64,000 nucleotides of DNA from Crossiella cryophila (GCF_014204915.1 NZ_JACHMH010000001.1:7403501-7467500), one strand, 5' to 3'; counted from the stretch's first letter, positions 42,167-50,818 are shown. Notes: generated by a model not told the origin, from the letters alone. A program made the numbers and translations.

Positions 42167-45100
42167 TCAGCCCCCGGCGGCGGCGAAGTCATAATCCCAG
42201 TCCAGCTCCCACACCCGCAGCGTTTTGCGCCCACCCGAGACGATCACGGTCCGCCCGTCCGCGCTCACCTGCACCGATGCCACCGGTTCGGGATGCCCCG
42301 CCAGCACCCACAGGCAGCGCCCCGTCGCCGGATCCCACACCCGCACACTGTGATCGGCCGAGGCGGAGAACAGGAATCGCCCGTGCGCGGCCAATGCGGT
42401 GATCGCCCCCGTGTGCCCCTCCAGGGACCGGATCCCCCGCTGTGCGCCCACCTCCCACACCCACAGCGACCCGTCCTCGGCCCCGGAGTACCCGGTCAGC
42501 CCGTCCGCACTGATCGCCAACGCGCTCACCCGCGCGTTGTGCGCCGCCAGCATCCCCAGGTACTCCCCGGTCGGCGGCTCCCACACGAACGCGGTCCGGG
42601 TGGGCCCGCTCACCAACCCGATCCGCCCATCCCCGCTCACCGCGAACGCACTGCTCCGCCCGATCGCACCCCCGACCACCTTCACCAGCCGCCGCGCTGC
42701 CGGGTCCCAGACCCACAGCATCCCCGCATCGTCCTGGGCGAAGACCCGACGACCGTCCGGACCGAAGCTCACCCGCAGGATCTGCTGGGACGGCCGCCCC
42801 AGCACCCGCCCGCGCCGCCACCGCCCCGGTTCCCACACCCGCAGGGTCCGATCCTGCCCAGCCGACACCACCCGCCCGTCCGCGTCAACCGCCACCGCGC
42901 GCACCCCACCCCGATGCCCGCTGAACTCCCGGATCCGTTCCCCGGTAACGAGATCCCACACCCGGACCTTCCCGTCCCCGGACCCGGTGACCGCCAACCG
43001 TCCGGCCGGATCCAGCGCCAGCCCCGTCACCGTCTCCCCATGCCCCGCCAGCCGGTGCACCCGCTCCCCACCAGCCGGCTCCCACACCTCGACCGCGAGC
43101 GAGTCGACGAACACCACCAGCCCCCCATCGGCCCGCAACACACTCCGTTCCCCCGCGAACTCCCGCACCTGCCGCGCCCCCAGCAACCCACTGGCCCGCC
43201 CCTGCCGACCCAGCCGCGCCCACCGCGTCAACAACTCCGGATTCCGTTGGTAGCCAGGCACATCCAGCGCCGCCCGCAACTCCACGGCCGCCGCCGCCCA
43301 CCGCTGTTCCGCCACCAGTCGATCCGCCAGCGCCACCGCCGAGGCGACCGCGTCCGCCCCATCGGTCAACGCCACCGCGGGCAACGGCCGCGGATAACTC
43401 CACGGCGCCAACGGTCCACCCGGCGGCAGTTCCCACCGCCGCACCAGCCGCCCGTTACCCCCGGAGTAGGCCACCCGCCCGTCCGCGCTCAGCGCCAGCG
43501 CCGAGGTCCACCCCGCATCGCCCCAGGTCCGCACACAGCGTCCAGCCACCAGGTCGAACACCCGCAACCCGACGGAGTCCGTCACCACCGCCCGCGCCCC
43601 GTCCGCGCTGACCGCGGCCGTCCCGGCCCACCCGTCCCCCCGAACCAGCGTGCGCACCCGCTCCCCATTGCCCGTCCGCCACACCGACACCTCACCGGCC
43701 CCGGCCACCAGCGCGATCCGCCCGTCCACGCTGAAGGACACCTGCCCGCCGCCCACCCCGAACGACCGGGTCAACAGCCCGCTGTCCAACTCCCACAACC
43801 GGATCCGCCGGGTCCGCTGATGCCACCGCACCACCAGCCCGTCCAGGCTGATCACCACCGCCACGCCGTGGTGCTCGCCCGGACTGGCCTGCTCCAGCAC
43901 GTGCAGCAGTTCCCCCGCCGCGGACCACAGCAGCACCGCACCGTCCATGCCCGTGGTGACCACCCGCAGGCCATCCGGACTCACCGCGATCCCACTCACC
44001 CGCCCGGAATGCGCCACCCACCGCCAGGACTGCCCCCGCAGGTCCCAGACCAGCACCGACCCGTCAACACCACCGGCAGCCAGCACCGCACCGTCCGCGC
44101 TCAACCCGATCGACGCGACACCCCGCGCGAGCCCGGCCAGCCGATGCCGCACCGCACCGGTGCGCGCGTCCCACACCCGCACCGAACCACCGTCGGCCAC
44201 CGATACCTGATTCCATTCCCGCCCACCGGAAGCCAGCACCAGCCCGTCGGCGCTCAACGCGACGGCACTGACGTCATCGTCCTGCCCACCCAGTATCAGC
44301 GGCTCTCCTGGCGCAGCCAACTCCCCGGCCCGCCCCAGCGCGGCCACCACCTCAGCCGCCCCCGGCTCCCGCCGCACCGCCTCCCCCAACAGCTCCCGCG
44401 CCCGCCCGGCATCCCCCCGCTCCAGATGCACCAGCCCCAGCAAGTACTCCCGCCCCGCCCGGTCACTGGCCGCCACCTCAGCCAGCACCCCGTCATCGGT
44501 CACCCGCCCCGCCCGCCACCGGTACAACCCCCGGTTGTACACCGCGTGCGGATGCCGCGGATCAGCCCGCAAAGCCTGCTCCCACAACCCTTCCGCCCGC
44601 TCACCCCGCCCAAGGTCCACCATGGACAGTGCCTGATTGGACAACCCATCGGCCAGCAGGGTCGCCGCGCTCGGCGTCACCCGCGGATAGACCCCGACCT
44701 CATCCCCATACACCCCAACAAGTTCCGCCGCGATCTCGGCCATCCGATCCGGCCGGCCGCCCGGCTCCACCCGGAAGCACCGCCGCAGCAACCGCACCAA
44801 ACCCGTTGGCATGACCGGCAAATCCCCAGCCCCACCAGCCAGGTAAGCCTCGAACGCCTCCCCCGCCGCCTGCCCGAAGCGAGTCGGCGGCCGACCGGTG
44901 AACAGTTCCAGCACGGTCACCGCCCAGGACCACACATCCGTCGCCCCGGTCAGGCGCAGCTCCGCACCCGCCGCCGCCCGCGCCTGCTCCGGCGAGCAGT
45001 AGGCGGGCGTCAACCCACCGCAACTCACCAGCCCACTCCCGCCGGTCGCGGCCCCCTCCCCCGCCGCCGCCCTGGCCTTGGCCAACCCGAAATCCGTGAC

Positions 45101-45571
45101 CTTGACCGTGCCGTCCAGTCCCAGCAACACGTTGGCGGGCTTGACATCCTGATGCACCAGCCCGGACTCGTGCGCGTGCGCCAACCCCCAGGCCGCCTGG
45201 ATCGCGACGTCCAGCAACCGCCCCAGCCCGTCCCGGTAGATCACCCGATTCCGCACCGCGGTGGCCAGATCGCCGCCGTCCACCCACTCCGCGAACACCC
45301 TGGGCACCCCGCCCAGCCGCCGCACGTACACACAGCCAACGGTGTTCGGATGCGCGCCGAGCCCCACCCAGGACTCGGCCTCCGCCTCGAACCCGCGCAC
45401 CCCCGACGCCGCGGCCAGCAACTCCCGCCGCGGCGCCTTCACCGCCAGATCGATCTGCCAGCCGAGGTGCCGAACCCGGTACACCAGGCCCATGCCGCCG
45501 GTCCGGATCACCGACAGAACCTCATACAGGTCAAGGACAACCTGCCCCGGCCGCCACCGCTCATCCCCCAT
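42167..45571 (-). CDS. Serine/threonine kinase fused to TPR-like and WD40 repeats
   Basis: 1,134 residues from ATG 45571. Kinase domain about 12-285: RTGGMGLVYRVRH, Lys in LAVKAPRR, LVHQDVKPANVLL and VTDFGLAKA. The HRD arginine is Gln, so it is a non-RD kinase with the catalytic Asp kept. Helical TPR-like part about 310-430, then about 14 WD40 blades to the C-terminus (repeated pattern DGSVLVWDL, DGAVLLWS, DHSVRVWDP), enough for two propellers. Cytosolic; first gene of the kinase/TPR/kinase operon. The minus strand is G-rich with many TTG and GTG codons compared with most neighbours. Confidence 0.92.
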   Translation of the reverse strand: MGDERWRPGQVVLDLYEVLSVIRTGGMGLVYRVRHLGWQIDLAVKAPRRELLAAASGVRGFEAEAESWVGLGAHPNTVGCVYVRRLGGVPRVFAEWVDGGDLATAVRNRVIYRDGLGRLLDVAIQAAWGLAHAHESGLVHQDVKPANVLLGLDGTVKVTDFGLAKARAAAGEGAATGGSGLVSCGGLTPAYCSPEQARAAAGAELRLTGATDVWSWAVTVLELFTGRPPTRFGQAAGEAFEAYLAGGAGDLPVMPTGLVRLLRRCFRVEPGGRPDRMAEIAAELVGVYGDEVGVYPRVTPSAATLLADGLSNQALSMVDLGRGERAEGLWEQALRADPRHPHAVYNRGLYRWRAGRVTDDGVLAEVAASDRAGREYLLGLVHLERGDAGRARELLGEAVRREPGAAEVVAALGRAGELAAPGEPLILGGQDDDVSAVALSADGLVLASGGREWNQVSVADGGSVRVWDARTGAVRHRLAGLARGVASIGLSADGAVLAAGGVDGSVLVWDLRGQSWRWVAHSGRVSGIAVSPDGLRVVTTGMDGAVLLWSAAGELLHVLEQASPGEHHGVAVVISLDGLVVRWHQRTRRIRLWELDSGLLTRSFGVGGGQVSFSVDGRIALVAGAGEVSVWRTGNGERVRTLVRGDGWAGTAAVSADGARAVVTDSVGLRVFDLVAGRCVRTWGDAGWTSALALSADGRVAYSGGNGRLVRRWELPPGGPLAPWSYPRPLPAVALTDGADAVASAVALADRLVAEQRWAAAAVELRAALDVPGYQRNPELLTRWARLGRQGRASGLLGARQVREFAGERSVLRADGGLVVFVDSLAVEVWEPAGGERVHRLAGHGETVTGLALDPAGRLAVTGSGDGKVRVWDLVTGERIREFSGHRGGVRAVAVDADGRVVSAGQDRTLRVWEPGRWRRGRVLGRPSQQILRVSFGPDGRRVFAQDDAGMLWVWDPAARRLVKVVGGAIGRSSAFAVSGDGRIGLVSGPTRTAFVWEPPTGEYLGMLAAHNARVSALAISADGLTGYSGAEDGSLWVWEVGAQRGIRSLEGHTGAITALAAHGRFLFSASADHSVRVWDPATGRCLWVLAGHPEPVASVQVSADGRTVIVSGGRKTLRVWELDWDYDFAAAGG

Positions 45572-45581
45572 GCCGGGGACG

Positions 45582-46505
45582 CTACACCGGGCGGTCCCCC
45601 GCGATGGCCACCCGCTCGGCCACCCTGGCGTGCGGGTGGTAGTCGTTGACCGCGTAGTGCTGGGTGGCCCGGTTGTCCCAGAACGCCACCGAATCCGGCT
45701 GCCAGCGGAAGCGGACCTGGCACTCGGGCACGTGCGCCTGGGTGAACAGGTAACGCAGCAGGCGGTCGCTCTCCTGGCGGGGCAGACCGACGATGTGGGT
45801 GGTGAACGCCTGGTTGACGAACAGCGTGCGGCGGCCCGTTTCCGGGTGCCTGCGGACCACGGGGTGCGTCACCGGCGGGAACTGCTCCTGGTGGCGGGCA
45901 AGGAGTTCGGGGTCGGTGAAGCGGGCGAAGCCGGGCAGGTAGTCGTGCTCGGCCCGCAGTCCCTCGATCCGTTCCTGGACCGCCACCGGCAGGTTGTCGT
46001 AGGCGGCGGCCATGTCCGCCCACATCGTGTCCCCGCCGATCGGCGGCACGGTGATCAGCCGCAATACCGAGCCCAGCGCCGGATTCGGCCGGAAGGTGAC
46101 GTCGGTGTGCCAGATGTTCTCCAGCCCCGGCATGCCGGCGCCGCGCGCGAACCGGGTCACCTCGGCGGTGTCGCCCTGCGGGATGAACGGGTTGGTCTCC
46201 AGCTCACCCCAGTGCGCGGCGAAGTCCCGCTGCTGCCCAGGGGTGATCCGCTGCTCGCGGAAGAACAGCACCTTCCACTCCAGCAACGCCCGGTTCAGTT
46301 CCTCCCGCAACGCCGGAGTCAACGGCACAGCCAGGTCAACGCCCTGGATCTCGGCGCCGATCACCCGGCCCAGCGGCCGCAGGGCGAAGAGTTCGTAGGG
46401 TCGTTCCTCGACGCCGTCGGGCAGACGGCGGAGTTGCCGGGGGCCTTCGAGGATGCCGTCGGCGGGGGTGCTGGCGGCGCGCAACATCGGCACATGCGTG
46501 GTCAT
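45582..46505 (-). CDS. TauD/TfdA-family Fe(II)/2-oxoglutarate dioxygenase
   Basis: 307 residues from ATG 46505. Iron ligands HTD in IWHTDVTFR near residue 140 and the distal His in NRATQHYAVNDY near 283, with the 2-oxoglutarate-binding Arg in ARVAERV close to the end. Family members oxidise sulfonates, alkyl sulfates or aryloxyacetates. Substrate not predictable. It stands alone, 10 bp from the kinase gene start region. Confidence 0.92.
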   Translation of the reverse strand: MTTHVPMLRAASTPADGILEGPRQLRRLPDGVEERPYELFALRPLGRVIGAEIQGVDLAVPLTPALREELNRALLEWKVLFFREQRITPGQQRDFAAHWGELETNPFIPQGDTAEVTRFARGAGMPGLENIWHTDVTFRPNPALGSVLRLITVPPIGGDTMWADMAAAYDNLPVAVQERIEGLRAEHDYLPGFARFTDPELLARHQEQFPPVTHPVVRRHPETGRRTLFVNQAFTTHIVGLPRQESDRLLRYLFTQAHVPECQVRFRWQPDSVAFWDNRATQHYAVNDYHPHARVAERVAIAGDRPV

Positions 46506-46724
46506 GACAGAGTCCTTGGGATCGAGCGGCTGCGGACGCGAACTGACGCGTTACGCGGGCGGCGATCCCAGCCGGCCACGGCGAACCAGCAGCGCGGCGG
46601 TCCGGACGCCACACCAGCGGGACCACGCACAGGGCGCGCCCGCGTTCCGCTCGACTGCCATGCCCTGATGATCCGGCCTGGTCACGGATTGGGCAAGGGC
46701 TCCCAGCATCCGGGAGCCCCCGGG

Positions 46725-47120
46725 CTACCTGTCAATGCCGGCGGCGTACTGCGCCACCCCGTTGCCGAAGGACCAGTCCAGCAGCTCGTTCTCGGTCAGG
46801 TTCACCAGCACGTTCCGCGGTTCCGTGCCCGCGTACTCCTGGGCCAGCTCGGCGATCCGCCGGTACAGCGCCTGCTTCAACTCCGCCGACCGCCCCGCCC
46901 GCAACGTGATGGCGATGAACACGATCCCGTCATCCTTCTGCATACCAAGGAAATTGTCGTACCGCAGCGTGCTGCTGACCCCGTCGTGGCTCACCAGCAC
47001 CTGGAACCGGTCATCCGGTGGGACACCGATGGTCTCGACCAGGGCGTCCTGCACGGCGTTGCCGAGGGCTTCCAGGCGGGACTGGTCGGCGTGCAGGGCG
47101 TCGATGCGAACGAAGGGCAT
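46725..47120 (-). CDS. Tautomerase-superfamily protein (4-OT/MSAD-like)
   Basis: 131 residues from ATG 47120. After Met removal the N-terminus is Pro (MPFVRIDALHADQ), the catalytic base of the superfamily, and the length fits two fused beta-alpha-beta units as in malonate semialdehyde decarboxylase-like proteins. It follows the TetR gene by 1 bp on the same strand and is likely its regulated partner. Confidence 0.85.
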   Translation of the reverse strand: MPFVRIDALHADQSRLEALGNAVQDALVETIGVPPDDRFQVLVSHDGVSSTLRYDNFLGMQKDDGIVFIAITLRAGRSAELKQALYRRIAELAQEYAGTEPRNVLVNLTENELLDWSFGNGVAQYAAGIDR

Positions 47121-47121
47121 G

Positions 47122-47733
47122 TCAGGACTTTCCTTCCGGGTCGGTGGTGGCCGCCGCCGGGTTCTTGGCGGCGGCGAGCAGGGCGAGGATGCCGTCCATG
47201 GCGCGGGCGTGCACCTGCGCGGAGCCCTCGGCGCGGGCCAGCACATAACCGCCCTGCACCACGGCGACCAGCGCGGTGGCGGTGGCGGCCGGGTCCGGGA
47301 TGGTGAGTTCGCCGGTCCGCACGCCCTCGGCGAGCAGGCTGGACAGGCGGGTGGTGACCCAGGCGAACGTCTCCTCCACCGGGCGGCGCAGGGCCGGGTC
47401 GGCCATCACCTCCGGGTCCTGGGTGAGGCGGCCGACCGGGCAGCCCTTGAGCACCTCGCGTTCGCGGCGCAGGTACGCGGTGATGCGGGCGAGCACGGTG
47501 CCGCGCGCGGTGAACTCGGCGTTGGCACGCTCGCGCATATCCTCGGCGCTGCGGGTGATCGCGGCCAGGGCCAGCTCGGGTTTGCCGGAGAAGTGGTGGT
47601 ACATGCTGCCCTGGCCGGCGCCGGAGCGCTCCTGGATGGCCTTCGGGCTGGTGCCGACGTACCCGCGCTCCCACAGCAGCTCGCGCGTGCTCTCGATGAG
47701 CTTCTCCCTGGTGTCCACCCACTGACCATACAT
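47122..47733 (-). CDS. TetR-family repressor
   Basis: 203 residues from ATG 47733 (MYGQWVDTREKLIESTRELL); GTG 47787 or the GTG at VDTREK are alternatives. N-terminal TetR helix-turn-helix: GYVGTSPKAIQERSGAGQGS followed by MYHHFSGKPEL. A C-terminal ligand domain with LKGCPVGRLTQDPEV resembles the TetR_C group around YxaF/LmrA. A 16-bp palindrome overlaps its start codon, so autorepression together with the tautomerase gene is likely. Confidence 0.92.
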   Translation of the reverse strand: MYGQWVDTREKLIESTRELLWERGYVGTSPKAIQERSGAGQGSMYHHFSGKPELALAAITRSAEDMRERANAEFTARGTVLARITAYLRREREVLKGCPVGRLTQDPEVMADPALRRPVEETFAWVTTRLSSLLAEGVRTGELTIPDPAATATALVAVVQGGYVLARAEGSAQVHARAMDGILALLAAAKNPAAATTDPEGKS

Positions 47734-47744
47734 ACTAGTAGGTA
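47729..47744. promoter_or_regulatory. Putative TetR operator
   Basis: TACATACTAGTAGGTA is a palindrome with 14 of 16 self-complementary positions centred on CTAG. It covers the ATG of the TetR gene. Being inside the start region, it either blocks transcription over the promoter of a leaderless transcript or shows that translation begins further down. Confidence 0.65.
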
Positions 47745-47760
47745 CAGGCACAAGTTGCTG

Positions 47761-47838
47761 GAGAGCGCTCTCGGGCAGCCGGGTCACTGGCGTTGACTTG
47801 CCGGAAACTTGCGCTTTACGCTCGAAGAGAGCGCTCTC
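47761..47838 (+). promoter_or_regulatory. Promoter flanked by two LacI-type palindromes
   Basis: Identical 12-bp palindromes GAGAGCGCTCTC lie at 47761-47772 and 47827-47838, 66 bp centre to centre. Between them TTGACT (47793-47798), a 17-bp spacer and TTACGC (47816-47821) make a plausible promoter for the secreted discoidin protein. The palindrome resembles LacI-family sites such as the CebR box TGGGAGCGCTCCCA. No LacI-family gene is in the window. Confidence 0.65.
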
Positions 47839-47872
47839 TCACCGTCTGCGTCCCCCGACCTCAGGTGGATCG

Positions 47873-50086
47873 ATGAGCCCTGCGTCAGCTCTCCGGCTGC
47901 GCCGAATCGCCGTGCTCGCCGCGGCCCTCGGCCTGGCCCCCCTGCTCAGTCCGATCGCCGCCCCGGCCGCCAGCGCGGCCGCCTGCGGCACCGAGAACCT
48001 CGCGCTCAACCGCCCGGCGAGCAGCTCCTCCACCGAGAACGGCGGCACCCTGCCGGCCGCGGCGGTGGACGGCGATCCCGGCACCCGCTGGTCCAGCGCG
48101 TTCAGCGATCCGCAGTGGCTGCGGATCGACCTGGGCGGCCCGAAACAGCTCTGCCGGGTCACGCTGAACTGGGAAACCGCGCATGCCAAGGCATTCCAGG
48201 TCCAGGTCTCCGACGACGCGGCCGACTGGCGCGACTTGCACACCGCCACCGACAGCGCGGGCGGCGTGCAGCAGCTCGACGTGGCCGGGACCGGGCGGTA
48301 CCTGCGGGTGCACGGCACCCAGCGGGCCACCGGGTACGGCTATTCGCTGTGGGAGGTCGGCGCGTACGCGGTCACCGACGGCAGTGACCCGGTGCTGCCG
48401 CCGACCGATCCGCGCAACCCGGACTTCGGTCCGAACGTGCTCGTCGTCGACCCACGATCGTCCACTGTGGACACCCAGAACCGGTTGAACGCCATCGCCA
48501 GGGAACAGCGGACCAACCAGTTCGGGCCGCAGCGGCACGCGGTGTTGTTCAAGCCGGGCAACTACAACGCCGATGTGGATCTCCGCTTCTACACCCAGGT
48601 GGCCGGACTCGGCCTGCACCCCGACGACGTGAACATCAACGGGCACGTGCGGGTGGAGGCGGACTGGTTGCAGCAGGGCGAGGACCCGAACAACCTGGGC
48701 AACGCCACCCAGAACTTCTGGCGGTCCGCGGAGAACATGTCGGTGACGTTGCCGCCAAACACCATCGAGCGCTGGGCGGTGGCACAGGCCGCGCCATACC
48801 GGCGGATGCACGTGCGCGGACAGCTGCACCTGTGGAACGGGCACGACGGCTGGGCCAGCGGCGGCTGGATCTCGGACAGCAAGATCGACGGCGTGGTGGT
48901 CTCCGGGTCCCAGCAACAGTTCATGACCCGCAACACCCAACTCGTGGACGGCTGGGCCGGGTCGGTGTGGAACATGGTCTTCGTCGGTTCCACCGGCACG
49001 CCACCGCCGAACTTCCCCAACCCCTCGCACACCGTGCTGCCCACCACCCCGGTGATCCGGGAGAAGCCGTTCCTGCACGTGGACGCCGCGGGCAACTACG
49101 GCGTGTTCGTGCCTTCCTTGCGGCACAACGCTTCCGGCACCAGCTGGGCCAGTGGCACCACCGCCGGATCCTCGATCTCGCTGAGCCAGTTCTACCTGGT
49201 CAAGCCGGGCACCCCGGCGGCCACCATCAACGCCGCGCTCAGCCAGGGCAGGCACCTGCTGTTCACCCCCGGCGTGCACCGGATCGACGACACCATCCGG
49301 GTCACCCGCCCCAACACCGTGCTGCTCGGGCTGGGACTGGCCACCGTCATCCCCACCACCGGCAAGGCGGCCATCGCGGTGTCCGATGTGGACGGTGTGA
49401 AGCTGGCGGGGCTGCTGGTGGACGCGGGCCCGGTGAACTCGCCGGTGCTGGTCGAACTCGGTGAGGCGGGGTCCAGCCGGGACCACGCGGCCAATCCGGT
49501 GTCCGTGCACGACCTGTTCCTGCGGGTGGGTGGCGCGGGACCGGGGAAGGCGACGGTGAGCCTGCGGGTCAACAGCCACGACACGATCATCGACCACGTC
49601 TGGGCCTGGCGCGGTGATCACGGCGACGGCGTGGGCTGGACGGTGAACACCGGCGCGAACGGGGTGGTGGTCAACGGCGCCGACGTCACCGCCTATGGCC
49701 TCTTCGCCGAGCACTACCAGCAGTACAACGTGCTGTGGAACGGCGAGAACGGCCGCACCTACATGTTCCAGAACGAACTGCCCTACGATCCGCCGGACCA
49801 GGCGTCCTGGATGAACGGCGGGACCCAGGGCTGGGCGGCGTACAAGGTGGCCGATTCGGTGAACCGGCACGAGGGCTGGGGCCTGGGCAGCTACTGCTTC
49901 AACAACGTCAACCCGAGTGTGGTCACCGCGAACTCCTTCGAGGTACCGCGAAAACCGGGCGTGCGCATGCACAACCTGGCCGCGGTGTCCCTGGGCGGGG
50001 TAGGCACGATCAGCAACATCATCAACAACGTCGGCGGCCCAGCCAACACCACCACCCAAGTCCGCTACCTAAACGAATACCCATAA
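47873..50086 (+). CDS. Secreted discoidin (F5/8 type C) protein with beta-helix domain
   Basis: 737 residues from ATG 47873. Signal peptide (LRRIAVLAAALGLAPLL, cleavage near ASAAA). F5/8 type C/CBM32 domain about 35-170 (LALNRPASSSSTENG, WLRIDLGGPKQLCRVTL), then a long domain about 195-737 with repeating turns that looks like a right-handed beta-helix (for example FKPGNYNADVDLRFYTQVAG, LLFTPGVHRIDDTIRVTRPN). Such proteins are often labelled by their discoidin domain only; a polysaccharide-acting role related to GH55-like beta-helix enzymes is possible but not shown. The promoter carries LacI-type operators, fitting sugar-dependent expression. Confidence 0.85.
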   Translation: MSPASALRLRRIAVLAAALGLAPLLSPIAAPAASAAACGTENLALNRPASSSSTENGGTLPAAAVDGDPGTRWSSAFSDPQWLRIDLGGPKQLCRVTLNWETAHAKAFQVQVSDDAADWRDLHTATDSAGGVQQLDVAGTGRYLRVHGTQRATGYGYSLWEVGAYAVTDGSDPVLPPTDPRNPDFGPNVLVVDPRSSTVDTQNRLNAIAREQRTNQFGPQRHAVLFKPGNYNADVDLRFYTQVAGLGLHPDDVNINGHVRVEADWLQQGEDPNNLGNATQNFWRSAENMSVTLPPNTIERWAVAQAAPYRRMHVRGQLHLWNGHDGWASGGWISDSKIDGVVVSGSQQQFMTRNTQLVDGWAGSVWNMVFVGSTGTPPPNFPNPSHTVLPTTPVIREKPFLHVDAAGNYGVFVPSLRHNASGTSWASGTTAGSSISLSQFYLVKPGTPAATINAALSQGRHLLFTPGVHRIDDTIRVTRPNTVLLGLGLATVIPTTGKAAIAVSDVDGVKLAGLLVDAGPVNSPVLVELGEAGSSRDHAANPVSVHDLFLRVGGAGPGKATVSLRVNSHDTIIDHVWAWRGDHGDGVGWTVNTGANGVVVNGADVTAYGLFAEHYQQYNVLWNGENGRTYMFQNELPYDPPDQASWMNGGTQGWAAYKVADSVNRHEGWGLGSYCFNNVNPSVVTANSFEVPRKPGVRMHNLAAVSLGGVGTISNIINNVGGPANTTTQVRYLNEYP

Positions 50087-50095
50087 CCCCCCGGC

Positions 50096-50259
50096 GTGTT
50101 GGCCGTTCTCGTACGCAGTGTTGGCCGTTGTCGTACACAGTCTTGGCTGAACTGGTACGCCATCCGGCCAACACACCGACCACAACGGCCAACACACCGT
50201 CCAGTTCGGCCAACACACCGTCCGGAACGGCCAACACGCCGTACGAGAACGGCCAACAC
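50096..50259. repeat. Intergenic 20-bp repeat cluster C (three forward, five inverted copies)
   Basis: Forward copies at 50096-50115, 50118-50137 and 50140-50159; inverted copies at about 50160-50174, 50177-50195, 50198-50216, 50219-50237 and 50240-50259. The whole gap between two convergent genes is repeat: it begins 9 bp after one stop codon and ends 4 bp before the other. The outermost pair (first forward, last inverted) is perfectly complementary over 20 bp, so a single long hairpin can form, in the position of a bidirectional terminator. Confidence 0.92.
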
Positions 50260-50263
50260 GGTG

Positions 50264-50752
50264 TTAGGCGGGGAGTGCGGCTTCGATGGCGGCGATCACG
50301 GCGGCGTCTTCCGGGGTGGTGGTTGGGCGGAAGCGTGCGACCGCCTTGCCTGCGGGGTCGAGCAGGAACTTCTCGAAGTTCCACTGGATGTCGCCGGCCT
50401 CGCCTGCGGCGTCGGCGGTGGTGACCAGTTCGGTGTAGAGCGGGTGTCGGCCCGGCCCGTTGACCTCGACCTTGGCCATCATCGGGAAGGTGACCCCGTA
50501 GCTGGTCGAGCAGAAGGTCTGGATCTCCTCCGCGCTGCCCGGCTCCTGGCCGCCGAACTGGTTGCACGGGAAGCCGACCACGGCGAACCCGCGTTCGGCG
50601 TAGCGCTCGTGGATGGCCTCCAGGCCCAGGTACTGGTTAGTCAGGCCGCACTTGGAGGCGACGTTGACGATCAGCACGGCCTTGCCGCTCAGCTCGCCAA
50701 GGGTGGTGGGCTCGCCGGTGAGGGTCTGCAGCGGGATGTCGTACAGGGTCAC
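50264..50752 (-). CDS. Glutathione peroxidase-family thiol peroxidase
   Basis: 162 residues from GTG 50752, the usual length. Peroxidatic Cys in NVASKCGLTNQY near residue 35, then FPCNQFGGQEPG with Gln and the resolving-type Cys region, and the Trp-Asn of IQWNFEKFLLD. Cys replaces selenocysteine, so it is probably a thioredoxin-dependent peroxidase as in most bacteria. Its 3' end meets repeat cluster C. Confidence 0.95.
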   Translation of the reverse strand: MTLYDIPLQTLTGEPTTLGELSGKAVLIVNVASKCGLTNQYLGLEAIHERYAERGFAVVGFPCNQFGGQEPGSAEEIQTFCSTSYGVTFPMMAKVEVNGPGRHPLYTELVTTADAAGEAGDIQWNFEKFLLDPAGKAVARFRPTTTPEDAAVIAAIEAALPA

Positions 50753-50769
50753 GCGGTCCACGCTAGCCG

Positions 50770-50812
50770 CCCGGTCCGCCACCACCCGGTTCGGGGGTGG
50801 TGGCGGACCGGG
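50770..50812. terminator. Strong hairpin terminator
   Basis: Perfect 18-bp GC-rich stem 50770-50787 / 50795-50812 with a 7-nt loop, 6 bp past the stop codon of the lipoprotein gene on the minus strand and just upstream of the glutathione peroxidase start. Confidence 0.9.
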
Positions 50813-50818
50813 TGTGGA

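Noticed and set aside
14232-50259. CRISPR arrays at the three repeat clusters
   Set aside because: Units are separated by about 2 bp, run in both orientations and have no unique spacers; no cas gene is present.
50264-50752. Selenocysteine glutathione peroxidase
   Set aside because: The active-site codon reads Cys in SKCGLTNQY; there is no in-frame TGA.
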